Shown piece after piece: positions 25,765 through 37,144 of a stretch of 64,000 nucleotides of DNA. The first letter of the stretch is position 1; each line of letters opens with the position of its first letter. A program made the translations under genes and the position numbers. The notes under the pieces are model-generated. The model searched no databases. It was not told the origin of the DNA and worked only from the letters and a program-made list of their open reading frames with translations. The stretch is from Ascidia mentula (lineage: Eukaryota; Chordata; Ascidiacea; Phlebobranchia; Ascidiidae): positions 19,328,266 through 19,392,265 of the forward strand of contig OX387197.1 in NCBI GenBank assembly GCA_947561715.1, in the 5' to 3' direction.

Positions 25765-28462
25765 TTAAACTGGAATCTCTGTTGTTTTGTGTTGAGGCGT
25801 CGACGCATTGAACGCGGGGTTAACGTTACCCATTCCCATGTCCCCACGGTTTGTTGAACCACTAACTTCATCTTTGAGGACAGTAGCGCGGGCGATGCAG
25901 GCGCGTAGGTGGTAGAACCCAAAAGCAATGGACCCAACCATGATAGGCATGACCACCATTGCCAGAATCAACCACCCAGTTGCAGTACCTGGTGCGTTCG
26001 CCCAGTCCACGACTGAGTATATTTTTGAATCCACTTCAGTCCAATGCATTATAAGAATAAAAACGGTATATATTAAACCGTACCCAATTGTGTAGATAAT
26101 ATGCAACAATCTGGTGGGAAAGGACACCATGAAAATGTCGAGTAGCGCCAGTATGGAGTTAGTGACGTGCAGATGGATGGTGCGAGGCCTTGTATTCAGC
26201 GACACCGTGCGGGTACGTCCGATAACGACCCAATAAAATATGGTGATGATAAAGGCAGAAACCGTCGCAGCATTAAAGAAGACCCAGTTGACCTTGTGAT
26301 ACCACGACAAGTTATCTGAAAAAAGTTTAATATATGTCAAATATATCCAATCAAGTTAAAATCTAGCACAGATATTGTCGGCCTATCTTGTTTGAAGGAC
26401 GCGAAAAATAACCACTCTACTTGAGATTACCCTGTGTGGTTTTAACCGGTGGGAAATTATAAGGCTATAGGTGGGTATAGTCGACATCGAAATATGCAAA
26501 AGTAGTAGGAAAAAAATATTATGTTCTATCCACTGTGCGTCGTACACTTATTGGTCATGCCATGCGGTCGAAATATTTAACAACAACAGATATAGCGCAA
26601 ATGCAATCATTTAATTCTTAGTCAAACAATCTAAATGTGCTCAGTTGTCTAAATTGACTGCATGAAGTCCAAGATAACCGACGAAAAAAGTTCAGATATT
26701 GTAACAAAAAAAAACATCTTTAATTATGACGTAACAATTAATAATATAATTAGTCGGTAGTTGGAAGTACTGATACCAACTGGTATGCATTAAAAGTTTG
26801 GTATCTTTTCAAGGCGTTTCGCATACAAGTTTTTGAATAATTGGTTCATGACAGAAACATTGGTGCATTTTGTTTGTAAATTATACAATATACCACTTAA
26901 AATAACTCCAGGGGCCGAGAAAAGAGCAGGCCCGCTGCGCACAATTGTTTTACCCTAAATTAAGCGCCCATTACCTTTTCACTACCCCCCAAAAATAAGA
27001 ATGTTATTTGCAATAGTTGTTAAATACGTATACTTGTTCTCAATTCGTGATTGTTTGTTCTACATAAGATCTGTACACAAATTCCCAATGTCTTACCTGA
27101 ATTGCTATGAAGGCTGTCACGACGGCGTATTACTCCAACGATAGACACGATGAATGCGATGAGAAAGTATATGAGTATTAGGACCTCAGTCCAGTTACTA
27201 AGCAACAGGTACGGTGCTTTTTCCCCTTGAGAGTTCTCACCCAAATTCGGGATAAAAGCGAGAAGGAACCAGGAAAGTTGGTAACCGAACATAAGGAATC
27301 GGTAGACCATGTAAATCCATCGGTTTTTCGTCCACTAGGAATAAATTTTTTTTAAACAAAACCTGTTGTCAGATCTCGCATGTAGACTACTGGTGATCAG
27401 TTTGTCAGCTAAACATTAGGTTTGTTTTTATTAAAAAATTTATGTTACAAATAGAGTTAACAAAAGGCTACTGGTGGTCAGTTTGTCAAGCTAAACAAAA
27501 TGATCGGTTTTTGAGAATAGAGTTAGAAATAGTTGTAGCCTACATGTGTAACGTGATTTTACGTTACATAACAAACTTTCCATGGGGTTATTAGGTTAAG
27601 TCATTTTTAGGTTGCGTCTTGTCCAGTATCTCATTTCAAAATGTATAGCAACGGTTGCTTTCTCACGTGATTTGATCTCGTTATTAGTGTGATTTATCAG
27701 TTTCTACGCAACATCTGTGTTTTCATTTGATTTTATTGGCCAGCTTGAAATTCTCGCCTTAGAGAAGTCCTTCATTGTTTTGTGTAAGTGTGCGTCTATT
27801 GGTACTGTTCGCTGAACGTTAGTACTTTTTACAACCCTTCGATCGCTTTGTTTCTCTCCGGATTAAATAATGGAACTTTCCGTGTGCGTTTAGGCGAGGC
27901 GAGGCAGGGCAGCGCACTGTGCTCACCTCAGTTCTATTATAGGGTTGCGTGCTTCAGTTCTGTTCAATTTTGTCTGAGCGTTTGGGCGTGAATTCACTCT
28001 GTTTGGCGTTGGTATCATTGCATGTGTTAATTTCGTATCCAAAATTGTTCGTGGTAAATAAATATTGTGGTAAAGTTTGCATTAGATTTTCATTTAAAGT
28101 CAGATTAGGAAACACGATAATTAGAACTCACGTGCGATCTTATGTCAAATGCGTTAATCAGATAGGATTCCTATCGATCATAAATAATATTGTAAAGACC
28201 CAGCTTGAGGTTCCTATTTGGCATATAGGTCTCAATAGCATGTTAGAAATAAAGTGAACTGTGCATTTCAGGGATAAGACTGATACGTCTTATTATATGG
28301 TTAATAACACAGATAAACAAAAAAATTTAGGCTCTAACTGTATTTACCGGCATGTCTAGAGTGTAACAGTGAACTCACCTGCAAGTGGTAGAACTTGTGA
28401 GGCGAAACATCAATAAACCCGAAATGTTGAGCTTTAAATTCATACTTGCAGGTGGTTGCCAT
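25765..28462 (-). CDS. Rolling-stone-like membrane protein, copy 1 (most downstream)
   Basis: Three exons, 28462-28379, 27334-27097 and 26315-25765, give 290 residues. The 84/238/551-base layout with phases 0 and 1 is shared by all four paralogs here. Exon 1 encodes a short cytosolic start (MATTCKYEFKAQHFGF). Exon 2 encodes two membrane segments around YRFLMFGYQLSWF and NWTEVLILIYF. Exon 3 encodes four more (NWVFFNAATVSAF, NSILALLDIFMV, YGLIYTVFILIMHW, ATGWLILAMVVMP). Drosophila Rolling stone is a membrane protein needed for myoblast fusion; the role in this organism is unknown. The C-terminal tail ends NPAFNASTPQHKTTEIPV, a motif kept in the paralogs. This copy is the most diverged in exon 2, where the usual VVDFTT is LLAFIP. 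Its introns are the longest of the four. Confidence 0.85.
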
Positions 28463-29531
28463 AGCGGAGGTAGAAAAACAAGTAATGCAAACTAAAACTG
28501 AATTTGGAAATCTTAAAAAAAATGAACAATCTATTTAAACAAGACACACGCTCCAAACTGACAATACTTTCAAAAAACTAAAGAACATTTTTGTCAACAG
28601 CTCCTACATGCATTTCGGTCAGTTAGGGTCAATTCAATAATTAATGCCTCTGTTGACTGGTTAAATAGAGGCCACCTCATCTAAACAACTCGTGTTAAAC
28701 AGTTTACGCCACTGAAGTGGATGAAATTTATATGGCTGCGGTCACAGTCCAGTCGTTTTATCTTGAAACGAATGACGTGAGGCTTTACGAATGAGGGTGA
28801 AATCACTTAGCCATTTCCACTCACCTTGTTGTTAAATATACATAAACACACACTCACATGACGTACTTTATTTTTACTGAGCGCATGCGTCATTCTGTCG
28901 ACGTGCGAACAACAACCTCTTCCATCGGGGCGTTGTTTACAGCACGACAAACGCTCAAGTCAGGTATAATCGGTGGCGAAAGAATTTTACTTGCCGACGC
29001 GATGAACAAATTTTTTAACAACTGGGTAAAAGAAATAAATGAATATACTCAACTTATGTGTCTTATCACTATGTAGGACACATCAGCTGTTACTTCTTCA
29101 TTTTACTTAAAGAACATTCCGGACCGTTTTGGCATACTTTCACCGCTGGGTATAATGGTACAGAACATCGCTAACTCTCCTATCTTTACACCACCACTGG
29201 ACCGTGAATAGAAAGCCCTGTAATTACGCTTAAAGACCCTCTCCCTTGTAAAACGGCTATCCTTGAGCCATAGTGCGTCGGGTTTTGCTTGGCTTGTGCC
29301 CAAACTCCATACCAAGGTTTCGATGAAAATTTAATCTAAACTAAACTCCTATACCTGTATCCGCTGGAATGTGTGAGCCAATGATTCACAGCTGTTTAAC
29401 TTAAGCTGTTTAGAAATCTTGTGGTAAAGTTTGCGATGCCCATTGTCTCGCTATCTTGGCTAACCTTCTATTGTGTTTGTTAAAAACTATTTTCACCTGT
29501 AGCTCCGTGGCCAACTAAAGAACATCTGTCC
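28463..29531. other. Intergenic spacer between Rolling-stone-like copies 1 and 2
   Basis: AT-rich with short frames only; nothing recognised. It is not part of the duplicated unit, which starts at 29532. Confidence 0.4.
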
Positions 29532-29652
29532 AGCTTATAAAGAAACACTGATGTAAGCGTTAATTGATGTCGTGTTTCGTTCTGTTACTATTTTTCCTGG
29601 CATAAATCAACTAATATCGCTCTCCTAATACGCTCATTTGTGAATATTACAT

Positions 29653-30107
29653 TTAAATCCCTCCACTGGTTAAAGTTCTGCCTCCATATTTTCTCATACA
29701 AGAATGGAAAAACTTCGTATGTAAGATAGTGTATTCAAGCCATCTCGTTAACGACGACAATCCTTCGATCGGAAGTAATACCGAATGTTTAGTGTGATCA
29801 GTCATGATGACGAACTGGTATGACGAGGCCGTTGTATTGACATCAGCTAATATCCGCAGAAGTTCTGATTCCGGGCATAGTTGCAATAATGAGTACTAAC
29901 AAATCAACCGTCTATTATCTACACAAGATGCAGTAAGTTTTGGCAACACATATTGGCTGTTGTTGAAAAAGTGCCAACTGTCATACACACATATGTGTCG
30001 TCAATTTCAAAACCCCCGACAGCGCAAAGAAAAGCGAAAATACGCAAACGAATAGATACACAAAACCTGCAAAGGGTGAATTGAAAAATATCAAGATGAA
30101 GGGACAT
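29653..30107 (-). other. Two short open frames kept in both duplicated units, status unclear
   Basis: Minus-strand frames 30107-29919 (62 codons) and 29886-29653 (77 codons) lie downstream of copy 2 and recur at 33829-33641 and 33608-33375 with few changes. The first has a hydrophobic start and a Cys-containing tail; the second has no recognised domain. The short time since duplication could explain the retention, so coding status is unproven. Confidence 0.2.
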
Positions 30108-30474
30108 ATTGAACTACAGTTCATGAAACAAAATTAAGCGATTAATGTTTGTTGTCTTGCACCGAACGTTCGGTTGGATGATATTTATCTGTGACAGTTA
30201 TACATATCAAAAAATAAATATGGATAAAAACGTATGATTCGCAAAAAAACAAGGACAACCAACATTAATCGATGCAAGTCACGACATATTAAAAATGTGA
30301 CAAATAACTGAAGAATAACTGATGCAAATTGCAGTAAAGAAAGCGCTTCAAAGGGTTTAAAAGAAGTATAGACAGTAAGATACTTTTCGCTTACAAGACG
30401 TTTTTTAACACCTCCCGCACTCCATAATGACTCAGCAGATTGCCGTAGTTATTTTGATTAAAGCTTAGAGATTT

Positions 30475-32151
30475 TCACCGCAAAGGTAGTTCAACTACTT
30501 TGTGTTGAGGTGTTGACTCTTCAAATGCTTGGTTTATTTGTCCCTGCTGTGCTGTAGTAGTTTCCAGAGATCCCGTTTGGTTCACTTCACTATGGAGAAC
30601 AGTGGTTCGGGCGATATATGAGCGTAAATGATATGAGCCAAAGTTAATCGCTTGCATAACCCCAGGCATAAATAAAACCGACACACACAGCCACATTGCT
30701 GCAACGCCAGGTGCTTTTTCCCAGTCCAAGACTGAGTACACTCGTGAGTCTACGCCGGTCCAATGCATGATGAGCAGGAACACTCCATACACTGTACCGT
30801 ACGCCATACCGTAAATATAATGAAGGAGTCTGGTTGGAAAGGCGACCATGAAGATATCGACCAGTGCCAACACAGTGTTCATCACATGAATGTGAACAGT
30901 GCGGGGTCTTGTGTTTTCTGCAAACGTCCTCGTACGACCGATTACAACCCAGTAGAATATGGTAACGATAAAGGCTGCACCAATCGCGATGTTGAAGAAC
31001 ACCCAGTTAACTTTGTGGTACCAGGACAATGGAACATCTGTGGGTAAATTTATGGTTGATAAGAAAATTGTTGGCGTTGTTTGAGAAAATGCCATCTAAT
31101 TTGGGCTGTGTAATATTTGCATGCCAATATATATACATGTACATGAGATATTTATTTCTTGTTTTTTAAATTCATTTGAATACAAGGAATTGTTATTTGT
31201 TGAGGAACATTTGACATTACTCACAATTTGTTTGCAAACAACGCAAGAAATTAACAAATTGAATAAACTACATGCACTTACCAGCGTTCATGTTGGAGTT
31301 TCCACGCTTTCTCGCCACTGCATAGATCGCCATCACAGATCCAATACAGAAATACACCAACATAACGAACTCCGACCAATTGCTTAATGTCAACGACTTT
31401 GGCTTTTCTCCGGGTGCGTTTTCGCTTAAATTTGTGGTAAAATCGACGACAAACCACCCCAGTTGGTAGCAGAAGACGAACAATCGATAAAACAAGAAGA
31501 TCCAACGGTTCCCAGTCCACTGTAGAATAAAGGGGATATGATAAAAGTCAATCAAAAAGCGAATTGTTTTTGGCATGAAACAACCATGGTTATGCATAGT
31601 CGTCCAAACATAAAGCCCATATGAATTTTTCTGAAATCCTAAACCGTATTTCTGGTACAGTGAATAGTAAATATGTAACATTCGCCCTCGCTTTTGTAAG
31701 ATATTTCTCAGACGATTTTGCCTAAATATACAATACACTGCTTTAATACCAACACAACGTAATTGAAGTCAGGAAAAATCGTGATGAGTCGTGACTGGCG
31801 TAATTGTGACGGCTTCAACTTTTGTTTTGACTGAACTGGAAGCATACCAACATTACAGTGCTGGCCAAAGTTTGATTTCACTTTATTCCAAATTACTGAC
31901 ATGACATTTTCTTTGGGCTTGATAAGCAAACCTGATTTAAGCTAACCATTCTTAGTTGCTGCGTTAGTCTTACATTTTAATTAAGTGATTGCATAACGTA
32001 TATAAGTAAAAGCTTTAGTGCAACTTACCTGTCGTCCAATATAAGTAAAAGCTTTAGTGCAACTTACCTGTAAACGGTAAAACTGCTCCGGTGACGCGTC
32101 AACAAATCCAAAATTCTGGGTTTGAAATTCATATCTACAGCTCGTTGCCAT
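30475..32151 (-). CDS. Rolling-stone-like membrane protein, copy 2
   Basis: Exons 32151-32068, 31519-31282 and 31037-30475 give 294 residues with about six membrane segments. Exon 1 reads MATSCRYEFQTQNFGFVDAS; exon 2 has WTGNRWIFLFYRLFVFCYQ and FVVDFTTNLSENAPGEKP; exon 3 ends FEESTPQHKVVELPLR. Exon 3 differs from copy 3 at only about eight residues (for example R/K and Y/F near FPT-LLH-IYG, and HLRS/YLRA). Intron 1 has a 39-bp tandem duplication that repeats the exon-1 donor. Family and function are as for copy 1. Exon 3 is also open upstream to an in-frame ATG at 31095, so an alternative short start is possible but less likely. Confidence 0.87.
31767..31885. repeat. Dispersed ~110-bp repeat (also at ~35490-35605 and ~39226-39340)
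   Basis: The stretch GTGACTGGCGTAATTGTGAC through TTACAGTGCTGGCCAAAG lies in intron 1 of copies 2 and 3. A diverged version lies upstream of copy 4 (GTGTCTGGCGCAATTTGCGG through TTACAATGCTGGCCAAAG). It may be an old mobile fragment or a conserved shared cis-element of the cluster. Confidence 0.6.
32002..32079. repeat. 39-bp tandem duplication carrying a second copy of the exon-1 splice donor
   Basis: The unit ATAAGTAAAAGC...CTTACCTG plus TCGTCCAAT occurs at 32002-32040. Its first 30 bases recur at 32041-32070, where they include the real donor of copy 2 exon 1. Copy 3 has the unit once (about 35724-35755). On the minus strand the duplicate donor lies 39 bases into the intron. Confidence 0.8.
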
Positions 32152-32703
32152 AACAACCATTTTTGCTACACAATGATTTTATTACTTCTGTACAGAATGA
32201 GATAGCTGTTTACGAAACTTTCCATCACACTGTATTAAAGGAACTCATAGTTTGAATAGAAAAGTCAAAGCTGATTGGCTAGTCATTAAGCAGACGTTTC
32301 AAACAACACTGTGAAGTGGACAATCGCTAACAGGTGAATTTTCTTCTTAACGTCTGTGCTGCGCTAACTGAATACAAGCACTGCTCCTTATTAAACTCTG
32401 AAACCAAATATTAACTGACGGAAGCAGAGACTTTCGCTTACCGCCCTGTATTTAATTTGTACATATATATTTCCTCACATGTAACTGAATGACAACAACT
32501 TAAATGTAACTGAACTACAACAACTTAAATGGGCACTGCCCCCGGCTATGACCGAGCCCGAACGCAACAGCATAAAACCATTCAACAATGAATGAGTTCC
32601 ATGAAATCAAACCACTTTGCTCTGTTATTTACGGTGGCCCGTAAGGGCAACGCACGAAAAGGTTAAAATCGGTAAATATATTTTAAAATCGACATATGCA
32701 TTG

Positions 32704-32880
32704 CGATCGGAGTTTCAATATTCACCGATAGGAGTTTCAATATGCACCGATAGGAGTTTCAATATGCACCGATCAGGATTTCAATATTCGGTGATCGGAG
32801 TTTCTGTATTCACCGATCGGAGTTTCAATGTTCACCTATCGGAGTTTCAATATTCGCCGATCGGACTTTTTGTATTTCCT
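32704..32880. repeat. 22-bp minisatellite, about eight units
   Basis: Units of the form CGATCGGAGTTTCAATATTCAC follow each other with a few substitutions. The period of 22 is not a multiple of three, so the open frame crossing it is not a repeat-coding gene. It lies in the ~620-bp spacer between the two duplicated units. Confidence 0.9.
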
Positions 32881-33228
32881 GTTGGTGAGTATTTGCGCAT
32901 AAACACACATGCTTTGAAACTACTGTCATTTCGGCGAAATGATTTTTTTTCAACGAAATATATTTCACGCACGAGTGAACACAACTTCAGAGGATTTATT
33001 AAAAAAAAACAATCGAGATTTTTACACAAATTAAAACAAAATGACCAACCAAAAACATCAAATGTAACTTTAGCACTCATCCGTTGACAATTTTGACTAT
33101 TCTTTTTTTCATATAGGGATATATTGAGGCAACAATACTTCCAAATTTAGATGCGAACATACACGAAGCAGATAGTGATGTAGTCGCTTGATACAGGCGA
33201 ACATTAGAAACCTTTCCGCGCAGTAGGA

Positions 33229-33253
33229 TTTTTTTTTTTTTTTTTTTTTTTTT
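33229..33253. repeat. 25-base poly-T tract at the duplication junction
   Basis: An uninterrupted T run ends exactly where unit B begins (33254). It may be the breakpoint sequence or the tail of a reverse-oriented retro-insertion. Confidence 0.8.
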
Positions 33254-36200
33254 AGCTTATTAAGAAACACTGACGTAAGCGTTAATTGATGTCGTATTTC
33301 GTTCTGTTACTATTTTTCCTGGCATAAATCAACTAATATCGCTCTCCTAATACGCTTATTTGTGAATATTACATTTAAATCACTCCACTGGTTAAAGTTC
33401 TGCCTCCATATTTTCTCATACAAGAATAGAAAAACTTCGTATGTAAGATAGTGTATTCAAGCCATCTCGTTAACGACGACAATCCTTCGATCGGAAGTAA
33501 TACCGAATGTTTAGTGTGATCAGTCATGATGACGAACTGGTATGACGAGGCTGTTGTATTGACATCAGCTAATATCCGCAGAAGTTCGGATTCCGAGCAT
33601 GGTTGCAATAATGAGTACTAACATATCAACCGTCTATTATCTACACAAGATGCAGTAAGTTTTGGCAACAAATATTGGCTGTTGTTGAAAAAGTGCCAAC
33701 TGTCATACACGCATATGTGTCGTCAATTGCAAAACCCCCGACAGCGCAAAGAAAAGCGAAAATACGCAAACGAATAGAAAAACAAAACCTGAAAAGGGTG
33801 AATTGAAAAATATCAAGATGAAGTAACATATTGAACTACAGTTCATGAAACAAAATTAAGCGATTAATGTATGTTGCCTTGCAAATGTTCGGTTGGATGA
33901 TATTTATCTGTGACAGTTATACATATCAAAAAATAAATATGGACAAAAACGAATGATTCGCAAAAAAACAAGGACAACCAACATTAATCGATGCAAGTCA
34001 AGAAATATTCAAAATGTGATAAATAACTGAAGAATAACTGATGCAAATTGCAGTAAAGAAAGCGCTTCAAAGGGTTTAGAAGAAGTATAGACAGTAAGAT
34101 ACTTTTCGCTTACAAAACGTGTTTTAACACCTCCCGCACTCCATAATGACTCAGCAGATTGCCGTAGTTTTTTTGATTAAAGCTTAGAGATTTTCACCGC
34201 AAAGGTAGTTCAACTACTTTGTGTTGAGGTGTTGACTCTTCAAATGCTTGGTTGATTTGTCCCTTCTGTGCTGTAGTAGTTTCCAGAGATCCCGTTTGGT
34301 TCACTTCACTATGGAGAACAGTGGCTCGGGCGATATATGCGCGTAAATAATATGAGCCAAAGTTAATCGCTTGCATAACCCCAGGCATAAATAAAACCGA
34401 CACACACAGCCACATTGCTGCAACGCCAGGTGCTTTTTCCCAGTCCAAGACTGAGTACACTCGTGAGTCTACGCCGGTCCAATGCATGATGAGCAGAAAC
34501 ACTCCATACACTGTACCGTAAGCCATGCCGTAAATAAAATGAAGGAGTTTGGTTGGAAAGGCGACCATGAAGATATCGACCAGTGCCAACACAGTGTTCA
34601 TCACATGAATGTGAACAGTGCGGGGTCTTGTGTTTTCTGCAAACGTTCTCGTACGGCCGATCACAACCCAGTAGAATATGGTGACGATAAAGGCTGCACC
34701 AATCGCGACGTTAAAGAACACCCAGTTAACTTTGTGGTACCAGGACAATGAAACATCTGTGGGTAAATTTATGGTTGATAAGAAAATTGTTGGCGTTGTT
34801 TGAGAAAATGCCATTTAATTTGGGCTATGTAATATTTGCATGCCAATATATATACATGTACATGAGATATTTATTTCTTGATATGAATACAAGGAATTGT
34901 TATTTGTTGAGAAACATTTCACATTACTCAAATTTTGTTTGCAAACAACGCAAGAAACAAATTGAATAAACTCCATGCACTTACCAGCGTTCATGTTGGA
35001 GTTTCCACGCTTTCTCGCCACTGCATAGATCGCCATCACAGATCCAATACAGAAATACACCAACATAACGAACTCCGACCAATTGCTTAATGCCAACGAC
35101 TTTGGCTTTTCTCCGGGTGCGTTTTCGCTTAAATTTGTGGTAAAATCGACGACAAACCACCCCAGTTGGTAACAGAAGACGAACAACCGATAAAACAAGA
35201 AGATCCAACGGTTCCCAGTCCACTGTAGAATAAAGGGAATTTTATAAAAGTCGATCGGAAAGGGAATTGTTTTTTGGCATGAAACAACCATAGTTATGCA
35301 TAGTCGTCCAAACATAAAGCCCAGTTGAATTTTTCTGAAATCCAAAACTGTATTTCTGTCACAGTGAATAGTAAATGTGGGTAGTTACATGTAACATTCG
35401 CCCTCGCTTTTGTAAGATATTTCTCAGACAATTTTGCCTAAAGATACAATACACGGCTTTAATGCCAACACAACGTAAAAAGTCAGAAAAAATCGTGATG
35501 AGTCGTGACTGGCGTAATTGTGACGGCTTCAACTTTTGTTTTGACTAAACTGGAAGCATACCAACATTACAGTGCTGGCTAAAGTTTGATTTCACCTTAA
35601 TCCAAATTTCTGACATGACATTTTCTTTGGGCTTGATAAGCAAACCTGATTTAAGCTAACAATTCTTAGTTGCTGCGTTAGTCTTACATTTTAATTAAGT
35701 GATTGCATAACGTATGTCGTCCAATATAAGTAAAAGCTTTAGTGCAACTTACCTGTAAACGGTAAAACTGCTCCGGTGACGCGTCAACAAATCCAAAATT
35801 CTGGGTTTGAAATTCATATCTACAGGTCGTTGCCATAACAACTATTTTTGCTACACAATGATTTAATAACTTCTGTACAGAATGAGATTGGTGTTTACGA
35901 AACTTTCCATCACACTGTATTAAAGGAACTCATAGTTTGAATAGCAAAGTCAAAGCTAATTGGCTAGTCATTAAGCAGACGTTTCAAACACCACTGTGAA
36001 GTGGTCAATCGCTAACAGGTGAATTTTCATCTCAACATCTGTGCTGCGCCAACTGAATACAAGCACTGCTCCTTATTAAACTCTGAAACCAAATATTAAC
36101 TGACGGAAGCAGAGACTTTCGCTTACCGCCCTGTATTTAATTTGTACGTATCTATTTCCTCACATGTAACTGAATGAGACTACAACAACTTAAATGGGCA

Positions 36201-36290
36201 CTGCCCCCGGCTATGACCGAGCCCGAACGCAATAGCATGAAACCATTGAACAAAGAATGAGTTCCATGAAATCAAACCACTCTGTTATTT
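33254..36290. repeat. Tandem segmental duplication, unit B (contains copy 3)
   Basis: Partner of 29532-32630; see that entry for boundaries. It lacks the 39-bp microduplication and has small indels, making it about 60 bp shorter. Confidence 0.9.
34194..35836 (-). CDS. Rolling-stone-like membrane protein, copy 3
   Basis: Exons 35836-35753, 35222-34985 and 34756-34194 give 294 residues, nearly identical to copy 2. Exon 1 starts MATTCRYEFQTQNFGFVDAS. All splice sites and phases match copy 2, and no stop or shift is seen, so both members of the recent pair look functional. About six membrane segments are predicted by eye. The tail is FEESTPQHKVVELPLR. Confidence 0.87.
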
Positions 36291-36819
36291 CCCTTTATTG
36301 TCGAACAAAGGAAAGATTATAAAGGTGTGTTTTTTGAATAAAAAAATATGAACTTGAATAAATCTCAGAATACAATCTCAGAGTCTGAATACTTTGCCCG
36401 ACAATTCACCATACTGACATGCAACACTGCCTGTTGCATCACTGGAGCTCGAACTCACACACCACTGAACAATGACGACACTCAGAAAGCCATTACTGTA
36501 CCGAGAAGCAATATAATGCCGGAAGTCAACACAATAGCATAGGTGATAAAATAGCGGTTTAAACATACATATGACAAGTACGTTTACAGATCACTGGCGG
36601 ATGAACCACTGTGAGGTAGTAGGTTCACGTGTGATGATTAATAAGGTAAATAGAGCAAATATTGAGGATTAAGTACGTCGACAATGACGTCACGTATTCC
36701 GATTCTGCGTTGAGCAAGCTCACGCAATCAAGATCAACTTTATGAAATCTTCACGACGATTTTGCAGCGAAACTGACGGCAGGGCAAAGCATTTATTCCA
36801 GTATAGACAAAGGATGGGT

Positions 36820-36992
36820 CAGAGGTCGGCAACCCTCAGCTCGGAGCCACATGAGCAACTTTCATTCCTCTGTTTGGTTATTGAAAACTCATTTTTCAAA
36901 AAGAAAACAATAATGTAAATAAATAAAATAATATTTGACACTTCTGGTGTAATTGGACGTACCAGCGTGTTTTGCAAGTTTGCCGACCTTTG
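36820..36992. mobile_element. Small hAT-like MITE relic
   Basis: The left end CAGAGGTCGGCAACC and the right end GTTTGCCGACCTTTG are imperfect inverted repeats. Interior AGCTCGGAGCCACATG is typical of hAT-type non-autonomous elements. I see no clear 8-bp duplication, so it is old or truncated. Confidence 0.55.
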
Positions 36993-37144
36993 TGAAAGGT
37001 TCAAGTTGTTTTAGTTTACAGCTTCGTATGGTCAAGCAAATGCCTTAAACATATTTAGTAGAGAACACGTACCACAACCCCATAACGTTGCATGTTGAAA
37101 TTGGCTACAGGGGCGTTACTGTAATTATGTGAAGATACACGATA

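Larger units (their letters stand above)
29532..32630. repeat. Tandem segmental duplication, unit A (contains copy 2)
   Basis: This ~3.1 kb segment matches 33254-36290 almost base for base, introns and flanks included, with scattered substitutions and small indels. It starts at AGCTTATAAAGAAACACTG and ends at CTCTGTTATTT. Start-to-start distance is about 3.72 kb. High intron identity implies a recent duplication or ongoing gene conversion. Confidence 0.9.

Noticed and set aside
32617-33087. 156-codon frame over the 22-bp minisatellite
   Set aside because: Openness comes from the repeat; the period is not a multiple of three and no gene-like sequence surrounds it.
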